Below are positions 17,799 to 25,655 of a DNA stretch of 64,000 bases, in pieces. Position numbers and translations under genes: made by a program. Source of the stretch: Pantoea trifolii (GTDB lineage: Bacteria; Pseudomonadota; Gammaproteobacteria; Enterobacterales; Enterobacteriaceae); the NCBI RefSeq assembly GCF_024506435.1, contig NZ_JANIET010000002.1, positions 496,001-560,000 of the forward strand, in the 5' to 3' direction. The notes beneath the pieces are model-generated. The model ran no database searches. It was not told the origin of the DNA and saw only the letters and a program-made list of their open reading frames with translations. Each line of letters opens with the position of its first letter. The first letter of the stretch is position 1.

Positions 17799-18572
17799 AT
17801 GAATAATTTACTGTCGGGCGCCATGCGAAAAGGCGCACTCATCCTGAGCCTGCTGCTCGCACACTCTTCACTGCTTATGGCTCAGGATAAAGGCGTCAAT
17901 AATATCGTACTGGTACACGGTGCTTTTACGGACGGCTCAAGCTGGTCTGCTGTCATATCCCGGCTGAAGGCCCGGGGCTATCACGTCACAGCTGTGCAGA
18001 CCCCCCTAACTTCTTTGCGTGAAGATGTCGCAGCGACTGAACGCGTACTCGCCCGTCAGGAAGGTAACGTGTTGCTCGTTGGTCATTCCTGGGCCGGTGC
18101 AGTGATCACTCAGGCAGGCAATGCTGCGAACGTTAAGGGGCTGGTTTATCTGTCAGCACTGGTTCCTGACAACTATCAATCTGTATCGGAAGCCCTGGCA
18201 CAATTTCATGCACCTATGGACGGTATGGCACCTGATAAACACGGCTTTGTCTGGCTTGATGATCCGGCTTTGTTTCATCGGGTTATGGCGAACGACATCA
18301 GCGCTGAACAGAGTCAGCTCCTCGCTGCCGTGCAGCAGCCTATAGCGGCGGCGGCTTTTATCGAAAAGGTAGAGACAGCAGCCTGGCGCAGTAAACCCGC
18401 ATGGTATCTGATTACAGAAAACGACAACGCTCTCAACTCATCAGTACAGGCCAGTTTTGCCCGTGAAATCGGCGCCCACATCTCGCGGATTCACTCAGGC
18501 CATCTTTCCATGGTTTCACATCCCGAAGAGGTCGCTGCGTTCATTGCCAGGGCGGCTCGCACTACTCACTGA
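17799..18572 (+). CDS. Exported alpha/beta-hydrolase
   Basis: A 257-residue alpha/beta-hydrolase. The nucleophile elbow is GHSWAG (about residue 90) and the oxyanion region is VLVHGAFTDGSSW. The N-terminus is a signal peptide (positive start, hydrophobic core, likely cut after LLMA), so it should work in the periplasm or outside. I chose ATG 17799 since AAGGAG at 17785-17790 is eight bases away; the ATG at 17793 is only two bases from it. Relatives are esterases and salicylate-ester type hydrolases; the substrate is unknown. It heads a three-gene run with azoreductase and a YciI-like protein. Confidence 0.85.
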   Translation: MNNLLSGAMRKGALILSLLLAHSSLLMAQDKGVNNIVLVHGAFTDGSSWSAVISRLKARGYHVTAVQTPLTSLREDVAATERVLARQEGNVLLVGHSWAGAVITQAGNAANVKGLVYLSALVPDNYQSVSEALAQFHAPMDGMAPDKHGFVWLDDPALFHRVMANDISAEQSQLLAAVQQPIAAAAFIEKVETAAWRSKPAWYLITENDNALNSSVQASFAREIGAHISRIHSGHLSMVSHPEEVAAFIARAARTTH

Positions 18573-18597
18573 TCTTTACACCACAGGACAATACGCA

Positions 18598-19233
18598 ATG
18601 AAAATTCTTCATCTCGATTCCAGTATTAATCTTGAATTTTCAGTCACCCGTCAGCTGTCGGCTGAAATAGTAAAGACGCTGATGGCTTCAGATCAAAAGC
18701 ATCAGCTGGTCTACAGGGACCTCGTTAAGGATGAAATCGGGCATCTTAGCGGAGGCATTGCCGCAGGGTTCAGGCCCGTTGCAGTGAGCCCAGCCACGAC
18801 AACTGAGCTGGAGTCCGAGCGACATTTATCAGACGCACTGGTCAACGAGTTTCTGGACAGCGAAGTGATCGTGATTGGAGCACCCATGTACAACTTCTCC
18901 GTGCCCAGTCAGCTAAAAGCCTGGATCGACCGGATCGCCCAGCCGGGCAAGACATTCAGTTATACCCCGGCGGGACCTGTCGGGTTGGCTGGGGGGAAAA
19001 AAGTCATTATAGCCTCAGCCCGCGGCGGTTTTTATACCGGGACAGCGCTTGAGAGTATGGACTTTCAGGAGCAGTTTCTGCGTAAATTTCTGGCTTTCCT
19101 GGGCATAACGGATGTGGAGTGTGTCCGGGTAGAAGGTGTGTCAAAAGGGGAAGAAGTAAAAAGCAGAGAAATGTCCCGCGCTTTGTCCTTAATTCCTCAG
19201 ACCATTGTGGCGCGTTCTGCCACCAAGGAATAA
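18598..19233 (+). CDS. FMN-dependent NADH-azoreductase (AzoR family)
   Basis: A 211-residue flavodoxin-fold protein. The FMN-binding motif APMYNFSVPSQLKAWIDRI (about residues 98-116) and the SARGG loop are typical of AzoR. It would reduce azo compounds or quinones by two-electron transfer from NADH. The open frame runs back into the hydrolase gene, but the conserved start MKILHLDSS at 18598 is preceded by AGGA and 25 bases after the hydrolase stop. Placement in an operon with a hydrolase suggests removal of aromatic or quinone-like toxins. Confidence 0.9.
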   Translation: MKILHLDSSINLEFSVTRQLSAEIVKTLMASDQKHQLVYRDLVKDEIGHLSGGIAAGFRPVAVSPATTTELESERHLSDALVNEFLDSEVIVIGAPMYNFSVPSQLKAWIDRIAQPGKTFSYTPAGPVGLAGGKKVIIASARGGFYTGTALESMDFQEQFLRKFLAFLGITDVECVRVEGVSKGEEVKSREMSRALSLIPQTIVARSATKE

Positions 19234-19236
19234 ATC

Positions 19237-19545
19237 ATGCTGCACGCCGTAACGTTGACTTACCTGGCAGAAGCCGATGCGATTTCTGCTCATCTGGACG
19301 CTCATAAGAAATGGCTGGTCAGGGGGTTTACTGAAGGAAAAGTCATTTTCGCAGGCCCGCTCAATAGTGGTGCTGGAGGTTATATACTTTTTCAGGGGGA
19401 TAATGTCAGAGACATTCATCACTTTCTTCAGGATGATCCTTTTGTTCTGCACAATATTGCAGATGCAGAAGTGGTGAGCATTGAGCCAGCATTATGTGCT
19501 CAGGATTTCTCTCCGCAATGGGCAGGTAAAGCACGCTTCATATGA
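19237..19545 (+). CDS. YciI-family protein
   Basis: A 102-residue protein of the YCII-related, ferredoxin-like fold. The His near residue 23 in SAHLDAHKKWL and the GYILFQGDN segment match the family pattern, whose conserved His and Asp suggest an enzymatic role in degradation pathways, though few members are characterised. It starts three bases after the azoreductase stop and ends just before a strong terminator, so it is the last gene of this operon. Confidence 0.8.
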   Translation: MLHAVTLTYLAEADAISAHLDAHKKWLVRGFTEGKVIFAGPLNSGAGGYILFQGDNVRDIHHFLQDDPFVLHNIADAEVVSIEPALCAQDFSPQWAGKARFI

Positions 19546-19562
19546 TCAGTATTCCTCTTTGT

Positions 19563-19586
19563 ACCGCCTTAGGGCGGTTTTTGTTT
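19563..19586 (+). terminator. Rho-independent terminator after the YciI gene
   Basis: Arms ACCGCC and GGCGGT with a four-base loop, followed by TTTTTGTTTT. It lies 18 bases after the stop and is a textbook terminator. Confidence 0.9.
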
Positions 19587-19670
19587 TGGAGAAATGAACG
19601 CCTTGACGACGTAAACCGTTTGCGATCTCAATACCAAGCGCTGCGCTGGCTGAGCAGTAATCTGTGAGAG

Positions 19671-19694
19671 GGTCGCCATGAATGGCGAGCCTAC
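19671..19694. repeat. Dispersed palindrome overlapping a stop codon
   Basis: Arms GGTCGCCAT and ATGGCGAGC (one change) around GA, then CTAC. The CTA of the tail, read on the minus strand, is the TAG stop of the SRPBCC gene. This is the first copy seen after a 16-kb stretch without any. Confidence 0.85.
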
Positions 19695-20203
19695 GATTTG
19701 GCGGCAGCAATCAGGCCATTCAGCCAATCCTGATGGCCGTTAATCATCGGGTTAGGCTGCGCTTTTGCTAGCTCAACCGCCGGTTTGCCGTTTTGCGTTT
19801 CCTGCGTCAGGATGCGCACGCGATGATCAGGAAGATCTTCAACCAGCCACGCATGCAGAACGTCAAGACGGTCGACACTTCCCGGTTCGCCCGCCCAGCC
19901 GTGCCATGAAACGCGCGCCGGTTCACCTGCTACAGGTGCCACATATTCAGTGACCTGCGCCTCAACCGGGAAGCCGAAGGTTTCAAAGTAGAACCGTGCG
20001 CCCTGCTCCAGCTCGGGGCCTTTGTTGTCATAAAAGCGCGCGTTGGCGGAGTTCTGATAGTAGCTCGGCCACAATGCTGGCGTGTTAAGCAGCGGCCAGA
20101 TATCGGCGGTTGTCAGGCCAGCGACGATCACTTCATTCGAGCAATAGTTATCCGTAAAGCCCGGCACAAAACCTTCGGGCCAGTTAATCGCGTTCATTTT
20201 CAT
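19691..20203 (-). CDS. SRPBCC-domain protein
   Basis: A 170-residue protein with the helix-grip (START/Bet v1-like) fold, recognised from EVIVAGLTTADIWPLLNTPALW at the start and the alternating strand pattern ending in a long helix (INGHQDWLNGLIAAAKS). Such proteins bind hydrophobic ligands; many are cyclases or polyketide-like ligand carriers. No enzymatic residue can be named. It is divergent from a LysR regulator with clear operator-like repeats between them, so it is probably that regulator's target. Its stop codon is supplied by a palindromic repeat. Confidence 0.8.
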   Translation of the reverse strand: MKMNAINWPEGFVPGFTDNYCSNEVIVAGLTTADIWPLLNTPALWPSYYQNSANARFYDNKGPELEQGARFYFETFGFPVEAQVTEYVAPVAGEPARVSWHGWAGEPGSVDRLDVLHAWLVEDLPDHRVRILTQETQNGKPAVELAKAQPNPMINGHQDWLNGLIAAAKS

Positions 20204-20294
20204 CGAGTCAATCTCAGGGTTAAAAGTGGGTTGCTAAAGGACAGTCGCAGTATCCAGCTGGCAGAGACATAAGGCCAATCGCCATTTTTTATTT

Positions 20295-20325
20295 GTGATA
20301 TCACTTACTGTGATACCTGCATCAC
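20295..20325. promoter_or_regulatory. Candidate LysR operator
   Basis: Two related inverted repeats lie between the SRPBCC and LysR genes: GTGATATCAC (20295-20304) and GTGAT-N6-ATCAC (20310-20325). Shared half-sites 15 bases apart in a divergent promoter are what a LysR-type regulator tetramer usually binds. Confidence 0.55.
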
Positions 20326-20361
20326 GCTATGCTTGCTGCATCCCCGCTGAAGATGAAAACC

Positions 20362-21261
20362 ATGAAAACCGATCTCCGCACCTTAGATCTCAACTTACTG
20401 AAAGCTCTTGATGCGCTACTCGATGAGCGCAGCGTGACGCGAGCGGCGGAGCATTTATCGCTGACGCAGCCGGCGGTCAGCGGCATGTTGACGCGGTTAC
20501 GTGAATGCTTTGACGATCCGCTGTTCACCCGCACCCAGCGCGGCATTGTGCCGACGCTGCGCGCGCTGGAACTGGCGGTGCCGGTGAAGAGTATTCTGAC
20601 GGAAGTGAGTGCGCTGCTGCAGCCGAAACAATTTGATTCGGCCACCGCTGAGATGACCATCAATATTGCCGCCACCGATTACGCACTCCGCGCGGTGATC
20701 GTGCCGTTTATGGCGGCGTTGCGTCAGCAGGCGCCGGGGATTCGCGTGGCGGTATTGCCAGTGAACAATGAGCAGCTGGCGTTACAGTTCGAACGCGGAT
20801 CGGTAGATATCGCCTTAATCACGCCCGATACCGCGCCGCCTGAACTGCATGCTCGCGCGTTGTACGCGGAAGAGTATGTTTGTCTGATGCGCGACGATCA
20901 TCCGCTCGCCCACCTTGAAAATCTCACGCTCGACGACTTCTGCGCGCAGGATCACGCGCTGGTGTCTTATCTTGGCGGGAATTTTCATGGCGCCACCGAT
21001 GCCGCGTTGAACGCGATGGGACGCTCGCGCCGCGTCACGCTTTCGGTGTGCAGTTTTCTGGTGCTGCCGGAGATTTTGCGCGTTAGCGATCTGATCAGCG
21101 TGGTGCCGCGTCGTCTGGCGCGGCACCACGCGGGATTGAAAGTCTTCGCGCCGCCGCTGGAGATTCAGGGTTTCACTAAAACCGTAGCATGGCACGAAAG
21201 AACGCACCGCGATGCCGGGCATCGCTGGTTGCGCGACTTGCTATTCGCCACGGCAATTTAG
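20362..21261 (+). CDS. LysR-family transcriptional regulator
   Basis: A 299-residue regulator from this start. The winged helix-turn-helix is RSVTRAAEHLSLTQPAVSGM (about residues 22-41), of the NodD/NahR/PnbR-like subgroup that begins DLRTLDLNLLKALDALL. The C-terminal 200 residues form the ligand-binding domain. The frame extends to an ATG at 20329, but GAAG nine bases before 20362 makes the later start more likely. It probably activates the divergent SRPBCC gene in response to an aromatic or similar ligand. Confidence 0.88.
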   Translation: MKTDLRTLDLNLLKALDALLDERSVTRAAEHLSLTQPAVSGMLTRLRECFDDPLFTRTQRGIVPTLRALELAVPVKSILTEVSALLQPKQFDSATAEMTINIAATDYALRAVIVPFMAALRQQAPGIRVAVLPVNNEQLALQFERGSVDIALITPDTAPPELHARALYAEEYVCLMRDDHPLAHLENLTLDDFCAQDHALVSYLGGNFHGATDAALNAMGRSRRVTLSVCSFLVLPEILRVSDLISVVPRRLARHHAGLKVFAPPLEIQGFTKTVAWHERTHRDAGHRWLRDLLFATAI

Positions 21262-21262
21262 G

Positions 21263-22024
21263 TCAGAACTTCAGCTGCGCCCGCGCGGTATACAGGCGCC
21301 GATAGGCTAAATAGGCGGCGATGATGGTGGATAAACTTGCCGTGCCAATCAGCATAAAGGTCACCATAATCTGATACTTGATCGCTTTGACCGGATCGAT
21401 ACCGGCAAAAATCAGCCCTGACATCATGCCCGGCAAGCTCACCAATCCCACGGTTTTGGCGCCATCAACGGTGGGAATCATCGCCGCGCGGACGCTGTCG
21501 CGAATAAAGCGCGCCGACGCCATTTTTACCGGTGCGCCCAAACTCAGCATCTCCTGAATTTTTTGCCGGTTATCGCTGAAGCGTTGGTTGAGATTGCTGA
21601 AACAGAGCCCCACCGCCACCATCGCGTTGCCGGCGATCATCCCGGAGATCGGGATCACCTGCATCGGGATAAACTCGATGGCACCGCTTAGCAGCAAAAT
21701 GGTCAACGTCAGCGTGGTGCCGGTGGTAATCGCCACAAACGAGATAACGAAACCGTTGCTGATATTAAGGCTGCGCTTGCGCGCGTTGAGCGCCGCATTG
21801 ACGCAGATAAACAGCACCATCAGCACGGTGAGCCAGTCATTGTTCAGGTCAAAGATCGACTTGAGCACATAGCCAACGATCACCAGCTGGATAATGGCGC
21901 GACACACGCTCCAGATAATGTCTTTGCTCATGCCAAGCTTCTCTTTCTGGCTGATCAGCAGCGCAATCACCACCAGCAGCAGCGAGAGTAATAGCGAGCT
22001 GTCGGTAATATTATGCTGGCTCAT
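21263..22024 (-). CDS. fetB: FetB iron-export permease
   Basis: A 253-residue polytopic inner-membrane protein of the YbbM/FetB family (UPF0014), with about seven hydrophobic helices and conserved stretches SGMIAGNAMVAVGLC and LVSLPGMMSGLIFAGIDP. With FetA it exports iron and raises tolerance of iron and hydrogen peroxide in E. coli. I place the start at MSQHNITDSS; the frame extends nine codons further but into the fetA gene. The 14-base overlap with fetA implies translational coupling. Confidence 0.9.
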   Translation of the reverse strand: MSQHNITDSSLLLSLLLVVIALLISQKEKLGMSKDIIWSVCRAIIQLVIVGYVLKSIFDLNNDWLTVLMVLFICVNAALNARKRSLNISNGFVISFVAITTGTTLTLTILLLSGAIEFIPMQVIPISGMIAGNAMVAVGLCFSNLNQRFSDNRQKIQEMLSLGAPVKMASARFIRDSVRAAMIPTVDGAKTVGLVSLPGMMSGLIFAGIDPVKAIKYQIMVTFMLIGTASLSTIIAAYLAYRRLYTARAQLKF

Positions 22025-22679
22025 TGGTTGTTCCCTGCTCTGGTGCCTCAAGTTTCAGCACCTGTTGTGCCTCGCGGATCTCTTGCCCATCGTGGCTGAT
22101 GCCGATCACGGCGAGATGCTTCTCGCGCACCAGCGAATCAATCAATGCGTTGATGATCACTTTATTCTCTTCATCTAATGCGCTGGTGACTTCATCCAGC
22201 AGCAGCACCTGCGGCAGAAATTGCAGGTTGCGCAGCAAGCCTACGCGCTGCTTCTCACCGCCCGACAGCTGCTCGATTTTTTTATCGAGCATGTCAGCAG
22301 CCAAATGCACATCGGCAAGTGATTCAACTAGCTTGTCGCGCGACGGTTTCTGCTGGCGGATGTGCCACGGCAGCGCCAGGTTGTCGTACACAGTGTCGCC
22401 GAACAGTTGCGGCGTCTGGAAACAATAGGAAACCTGTTGCCGATAATGTTCGGTTTTCAAGCTGGCAATATTCTGGTTCTTAAACAGGATCTGCCCGCCG
22501 CTCGGTTCCAGAAGCGTGGCGAGAATCTTCAGCAAGGTGCTTTTACCGCTGCCCGAAGGACCGGTCAGCAAAAGCCTTTCTCCTGCGTTGAGTTGCAGTG
22601 AAACGGGCGCCAGCAGCATGCGTCCCTGCAACGAAAAGGTTACGCCCTGCACATCCAGCAAGGGATAATCGGTGGTCAT
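22011..22679 (-). CDS. fetA: FetA iron-export ATPase
   Basis: A 222-residue ABC ATPase. Walker A GPSGSGKST, the signature LSGGEKQRVGLLRNLQF and Walker B VLLLDEVTSALDE are intact, and the stretch RQQVSYCFQTPQLFGDTVYDNL matches E. coli FetA (YbbL). The ATG at 22679 is preceded by AGGGG; the frame runs 17 codons further upstream without support. It is divergent from the small peptide and eptA genes, with a PmrA-like box between, so iron control of the whole region is possible. Confidence 0.9.
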   Translation of the reverse strand: MTTDYPLLDVQGVTFSLQGRMLLAPVSLQLNAGERLLLTGPSGSGKSTLLKILATLLEPSGGQILFKNQNIASLKTEHYRQQVSYCFQTPQLFGDTVYDNLALPWHIRQQKPSRDKLVESLADVHLAADMLDKKIEQLSGGEKQRVGLLRNLQFLPQVLLLDEVTSALDEENKVIINALIDSLVREKHLAVIGISHDGQEIREAQQVLKLEAPEQGTTNEPA

Positions 22680-22792
22680 AATGTGTGCCCCTAATAAATA
22701 CCGGCCAAAGTATAAGGCCGCAAAACTCATTCCGAAAAGGTAAATGAGGTTGCAGCAAAAATAAGACGTAGGTTGTCATTAATTCTTCTCGC

Positions 22793-22809
22793 ACTAAGGT
22801 TCGCTTAAT
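22793..22809 (+). promoter_or_regulatory. PmrA (BasR)-like box 1
   Basis: Reads ACTAAG-GTTCG-CTTAAT, two CTTAAx-type half-sites with five bases between, which fits the PmrA/BasR tandem half-site pattern. It lies 43 bases before the 30-residue peptide start and could also act on the divergent fetA gene. Confidence 0.6.
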
Positions 22810-22851
22810 CTTCAGCAATGAAAATATCCTCAACTAAAGAGGAGATTTTTA

Positions 22852-22944
22852 ATGCAATCGATACAAACCCGACCATTCAGTGAATACCTGGCTGTCGCTG
22901 TCAGCGTGTTCGCCGTAGTCAGTTTTCTTGCCGTCTGGTTCTAA
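22852..22944 (+). CDS. 30-residue membrane peptide upstream of eptA
   Basis: A small frame with an unusually good ribosome site (AAGAGGAG seven bases upstream). The peptide has a polar start (MQSIQTRPFSEYL) and then a single hydrophobic helix (AVAVSVFAVVSFLAVWF) reaching the C-terminus. This layout resembles PmrR, the roughly 30-residue PmrA-induced inner-membrane peptide that inhibits LpxT in Salmonella. The identity is inference from size, topology and the PmrA-like box directly upstream, not from sequence comparison. Its stop touches a second PmrA-like box in front of eptA. Confidence 0.6.
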   Translation: MQSIQTRPFSEYLAVAVSVFAVVSFLAVWF

Positions 22945-22961
22945 ACTAAGGTTCACTTAAC
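22945..22961 (+). promoter_or_regulatory. PmrA (BasR)-like box 2, upstream of eptA
   Basis: Reads ACTAAG-GTTCA-CTTAAC, nearly identical to box 1, with a further CTTAAG ten bases downstream. PmrA activates eptA in enterobacteria through such repeats, so this is the expected position. Confidence 0.65.
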
Positions 22962-23007
22962 CTTCACTGCTTAAGCTGGTGCCATCTTCACTATGACGGA
23001 TGGACCA

Positions 23008-24645
23008 ATGACGTTTTCGCTACGCAAAAGACCGACGTTAAGTCGGCTCTCTTTTATTTCGCTTGTTTCTATTTATATCGCGGTCTTTTTGAACATTGCG
23101 TTTTATCGACAAGTGCTTGCTGCCATGCCACTCGATAGCGTGCGCACCATTTTGGTATTCGCTTCAATGCCGTTAGTAGCATTCAGCGTAATCAATATTA
23201 TTGCCACATTGGCCTCCTTTTTGTGGCTCGACCGCGTAATTCTTGCGCTCTTCATTTTAGTTTCCGCCGCTGCGCAATATTTTATCTGGACCTTTGGTAT
23301 TGTTATTGATCGCTCGATGATCGTGAATATTATCGATACCACACCGTCTGAATCCTTTGCTCTATTATCACCCAAGTTGATTGTTACGCTGGGTGGTAGC
23401 GGGCTGCTGGCTGCCCTGTTAGTTTTCTGGATTCGCGTTAAAAACAGCAAACCTATCTGGAAAAGCATCGCCAAACGCACGGCGTCAATTGTCGCGTCGG
23501 TAATCTGCATCGCCTTAGTCGCGACGTTTTTTTATAAAGATTACGCCTCGCTGTTTCGTAACCAAAAAGAGCTGATTAAATCGCTCAGCCCTTCAAACTC
23601 GATCGTGGCAACACTTTCCTGGTATAACCACAGCCGCACCGCCAATTTACCGCTGGTGCAAATTGGTTTAGATGCTAAACAGAAGCCGGAGATGCTGGCG
23701 GGTCCAAAGCGTAACCTGACCATTTTGGTGGTGGGTGAAACCACGCGTGCGGTGAATTTCCAGTTGAATGGTTATGGACGCGAAAACACACCGTTGCTGG
23801 CGAAAGATGATGTCACCTACTTCCCGAATACGCAGTCTTGCGGCACAGCCACGGCGGTCTCATTACCTTGTATGTTCTCAAATATGCCGCGCGCGCATTA
23901 TGACGATCAGCTTGCCAGCCATCAGGAAGGGATGCTCGATATTATCCAGCGTGCCGGTGTGCAGGTTCTCTGGAATGACAATGATGGCGGCTGTAAAGGT
24001 GCCTGCGATCGCGTCCCGCATCAGGATATGAGCAGTCTGAATCTGGCAAATATGTGCCATGACGGAGAGTGTTATGACGACGTTTTATTCCACGGTATTG
24101 AGGACTACATTAAAAACCTGAAAGGCAATGGTGTTATCGTGTTGCACACCATTGGTAGCCACGGCCCAACCTATTACAACCGTTATCCTGCGCAGTTTAA
24201 AAAATTCACTCCAACGTGCGATACCAGCCAAATTCAGGATTGTTCGCAAGAACAGCTGGTCAATACTTACGACAACACCATTCTGTATATCGATTACATC
24301 GTAGATAAAGCAATTAATGTGCTGAAAGCGCATCAGGATGAATACACCACCAGCCTGGTTTATTTATCGGATCACGGTGAGTCGTTAGGCGAAAATGGCG
24401 CTTATCTGCACGGTATGCCGTATGCGATTGCGCCGGATGTGCAGAAACATGTGCCAATGCTGATTTGGTTATCTCCAGATTATCAACAGCGCTATGGCGT
24501 GAGTAAAAGCTGTCTTGATAAAGAAGCGGCGCATCAGGGATATTCGCAGGATAATCTGTTCTCCACCATGCTGGGATTAACGGGGATTCAAACCACTGAA
24601 TATCAGGCTGCGGACGATATTTTGGCCGCTTGCCGGAGAACGTAG
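23008..24645 (+). CDS. eptA: Lipid A phosphoethanolamine transferase EptA
   Basis: A 545-residue inner-membrane enzyme closely following E. coli EptA. Five N-terminal membrane helices (to about residue 180) precede a periplasmic sulfatase-fold domain. The nucleophile Thr lies in SCGTATAVSLPC (about residue 280); other zinc-site parts are VGETTRAVNF, TIGSHGPTYYNRYP and YLSDHGESLGENG. It moves phosphoethanolamine from phosphatidylethanolamine to lipid A, lowering negative charge and giving resistance to polymyxin-type peptides. I place the start at 23008 rather than 22993, since GGATGG precedes it. The basRS regulator genes that often follow are absent here. Confidence 0.95.
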   Translation: MTFSLRKRPTLSRLSFISLVSIYIAVFLNIAFYRQVLAAMPLDSVRTILVFASMPLVAFSVINIIATLASFLWLDRVILALFILVSAAAQYFIWTFGIVIDRSMIVNIIDTTPSESFALLSPKLIVTLGGSGLLAALLVFWIRVKNSKPIWKSIAKRTASIVASVICIALVATFFYKDYASLFRNQKELIKSLSPSNSIVATLSWYNHSRTANLPLVQIGLDAKQKPEMLAGPKRNLTILVVGETTRAVNFQLNGYGRENTPLLAKDDVTYFPNTQSCGTATAVSLPCMFSNMPRAHYDDQLASHQEGMLDIIQRAGVQVLWNDNDGGCKGACDRVPHQDMSSLNLANMCHDGECYDDVLFHGIEDYIKNLKGNGVIVLHTIGSHGPTYYNRYPAQFKKFTPTCDTSQIQDCSQEQLVNTYDNTILYIDYIVDKAINVLKAHQDEYTTSLVYLSDHGESLGENGAYLHGMPYAIAPDVQKHVPMLIWLSPDYQQRYGVSKSCLDKEAAHQGYSQDNLFSTMLGLTGIQTTEYQAADDILAACRRT

Positions 24646-24660
24646 GATTAGATGTTAAAA

Positions 24661-24680
24661 GGTCGCCATTGATGGCGACC
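24661..24680. repeat. Dispersed palindrome without tail
   Basis: Perfect arms GGTCGCCAT and ATGGCGACC around TG, with no CCTAC tail. It sits between the convergent ends of eptA and the ABC ATPase gene. Confidence 0.85.
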
Positions 24681-24684
24681 AACA

Positions 24685-25461
24685 TCACGCTGCCACGCGG
24701 TCCGCGCCCAACAAATCCAGTATCCGGCTGCGCAGCGCCACCAGCTGCGGGTCGTCACGGCGGCGCGGCCACGGCAGATTAACCTCGATTACGTCCACCA
24801 CTTTTGCTGGTCTTGGGCTGAACACCACCACGCGATTTGCCATCACCAGCGCTTCTTCCACGTCGTGCGTCACCATCAGCGTGGTGAACTGCTGCTCCTG
24901 CCACAGATCGACAATTTCCTGCTGCATACGCAACCGCGTCAGTGAGTCGAGCTTGCCGAGCGGTTCATCCAGAATCAATAAACGCGGCACATTGACCAGC
25001 GCACGGGCCAGTGCCGCACGCTGCGCCATGCCGCCGGAGAGCTGATGCGGCCAGGCGCGGGCAAACTGCCTGAGGCCGACGCGATCCAGCATCGCGTTAA
25101 TCCGCTGTTCGCGCAGCGTTCGGCTCTCTCCGCGAATCTGCAAGCCGAGGCCAACGTTGTCATAGACAGTGCGCCACGGATAAAGCGTGGGATCCTGAAA
25201 CACCACCACGCGCGACGGATCCGGCGCAGTAATCGCTTTGCCCTCTTCCGCCAGTAACCCGCTGGCGGGCGGTTCGAGTCCGGCCAGCAAACGCAGCAGC
25301 GTCGATTTGCCGCAGCCGGATGGTCCCAGCAGCGCAACAAATTCACCGGCCTCTACCTGCAAATCAATATTCTCCAGCACCGGTAAATCTTCGCCTTCTA
25401 AGGTGAAGTGATGATTAACTTTCTCAATCGCAATATTAACGCCCGCCGAGGTTAAGGCCAT
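24685..25461 (-). CDS. ABC transporter ATPase, SsuB/TauB type
   Basis: A 258-residue ATPase of the nitrate/sulfonate/taurine importer family. Walker A GPSGCGKST, signature LSGGMAQRAALARALV and Walker B LLILDEPLGKLD are intact; the Q-loop reads VFQDPTLYPWRTVYDN. The start at 25461 is preceded by AGGAG; upstream codons of the open frame are unlikely to be translated. It is divergent from the binding protein and permease genes (25656, 26740), which have no other ATPase, so it should power that importer. Confidence 0.9.
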   Translation of the reverse strand: MALTSAGVNIAIEKVNHHFTLEGEDLPVLENIDLQVEAGEFVALLGPSGCGKSTLLRLLAGLEPPASGLLAEEGKAITAPDPSRVVVFQDPTLYPWRTVYDNVGLGLQIRGESRTLREQRINAMLDRVGLRQFARAWPHQLSGGMAQRAALARALVNVPRLLILDEPLGKLDSLTRLRMQQEIVDLWQEQQFTTLMVTHDVEEALVMANRVVVFSPRPAKVVDVIEVNLPWPRRRDDPQLVALRSRILDLLGADRVAA

Positions 25462-25655
25462 ATTTTCGCTCCTGCTTGATATGCTAAGAAATAAAGCATA
25501 AGGCGCGTCTTTCCCACGACGAAATAGCCATTCCGGCAAACCTATCCGCAAATATTCATAATGAAAAACTGCATGATGTCATGCGGGATTGTTATTTGGT
25601 CGCGCTAATTGCCTTTGCCATAGTGCCTGTGAACTTTATCTACAAGGAAGACAGG

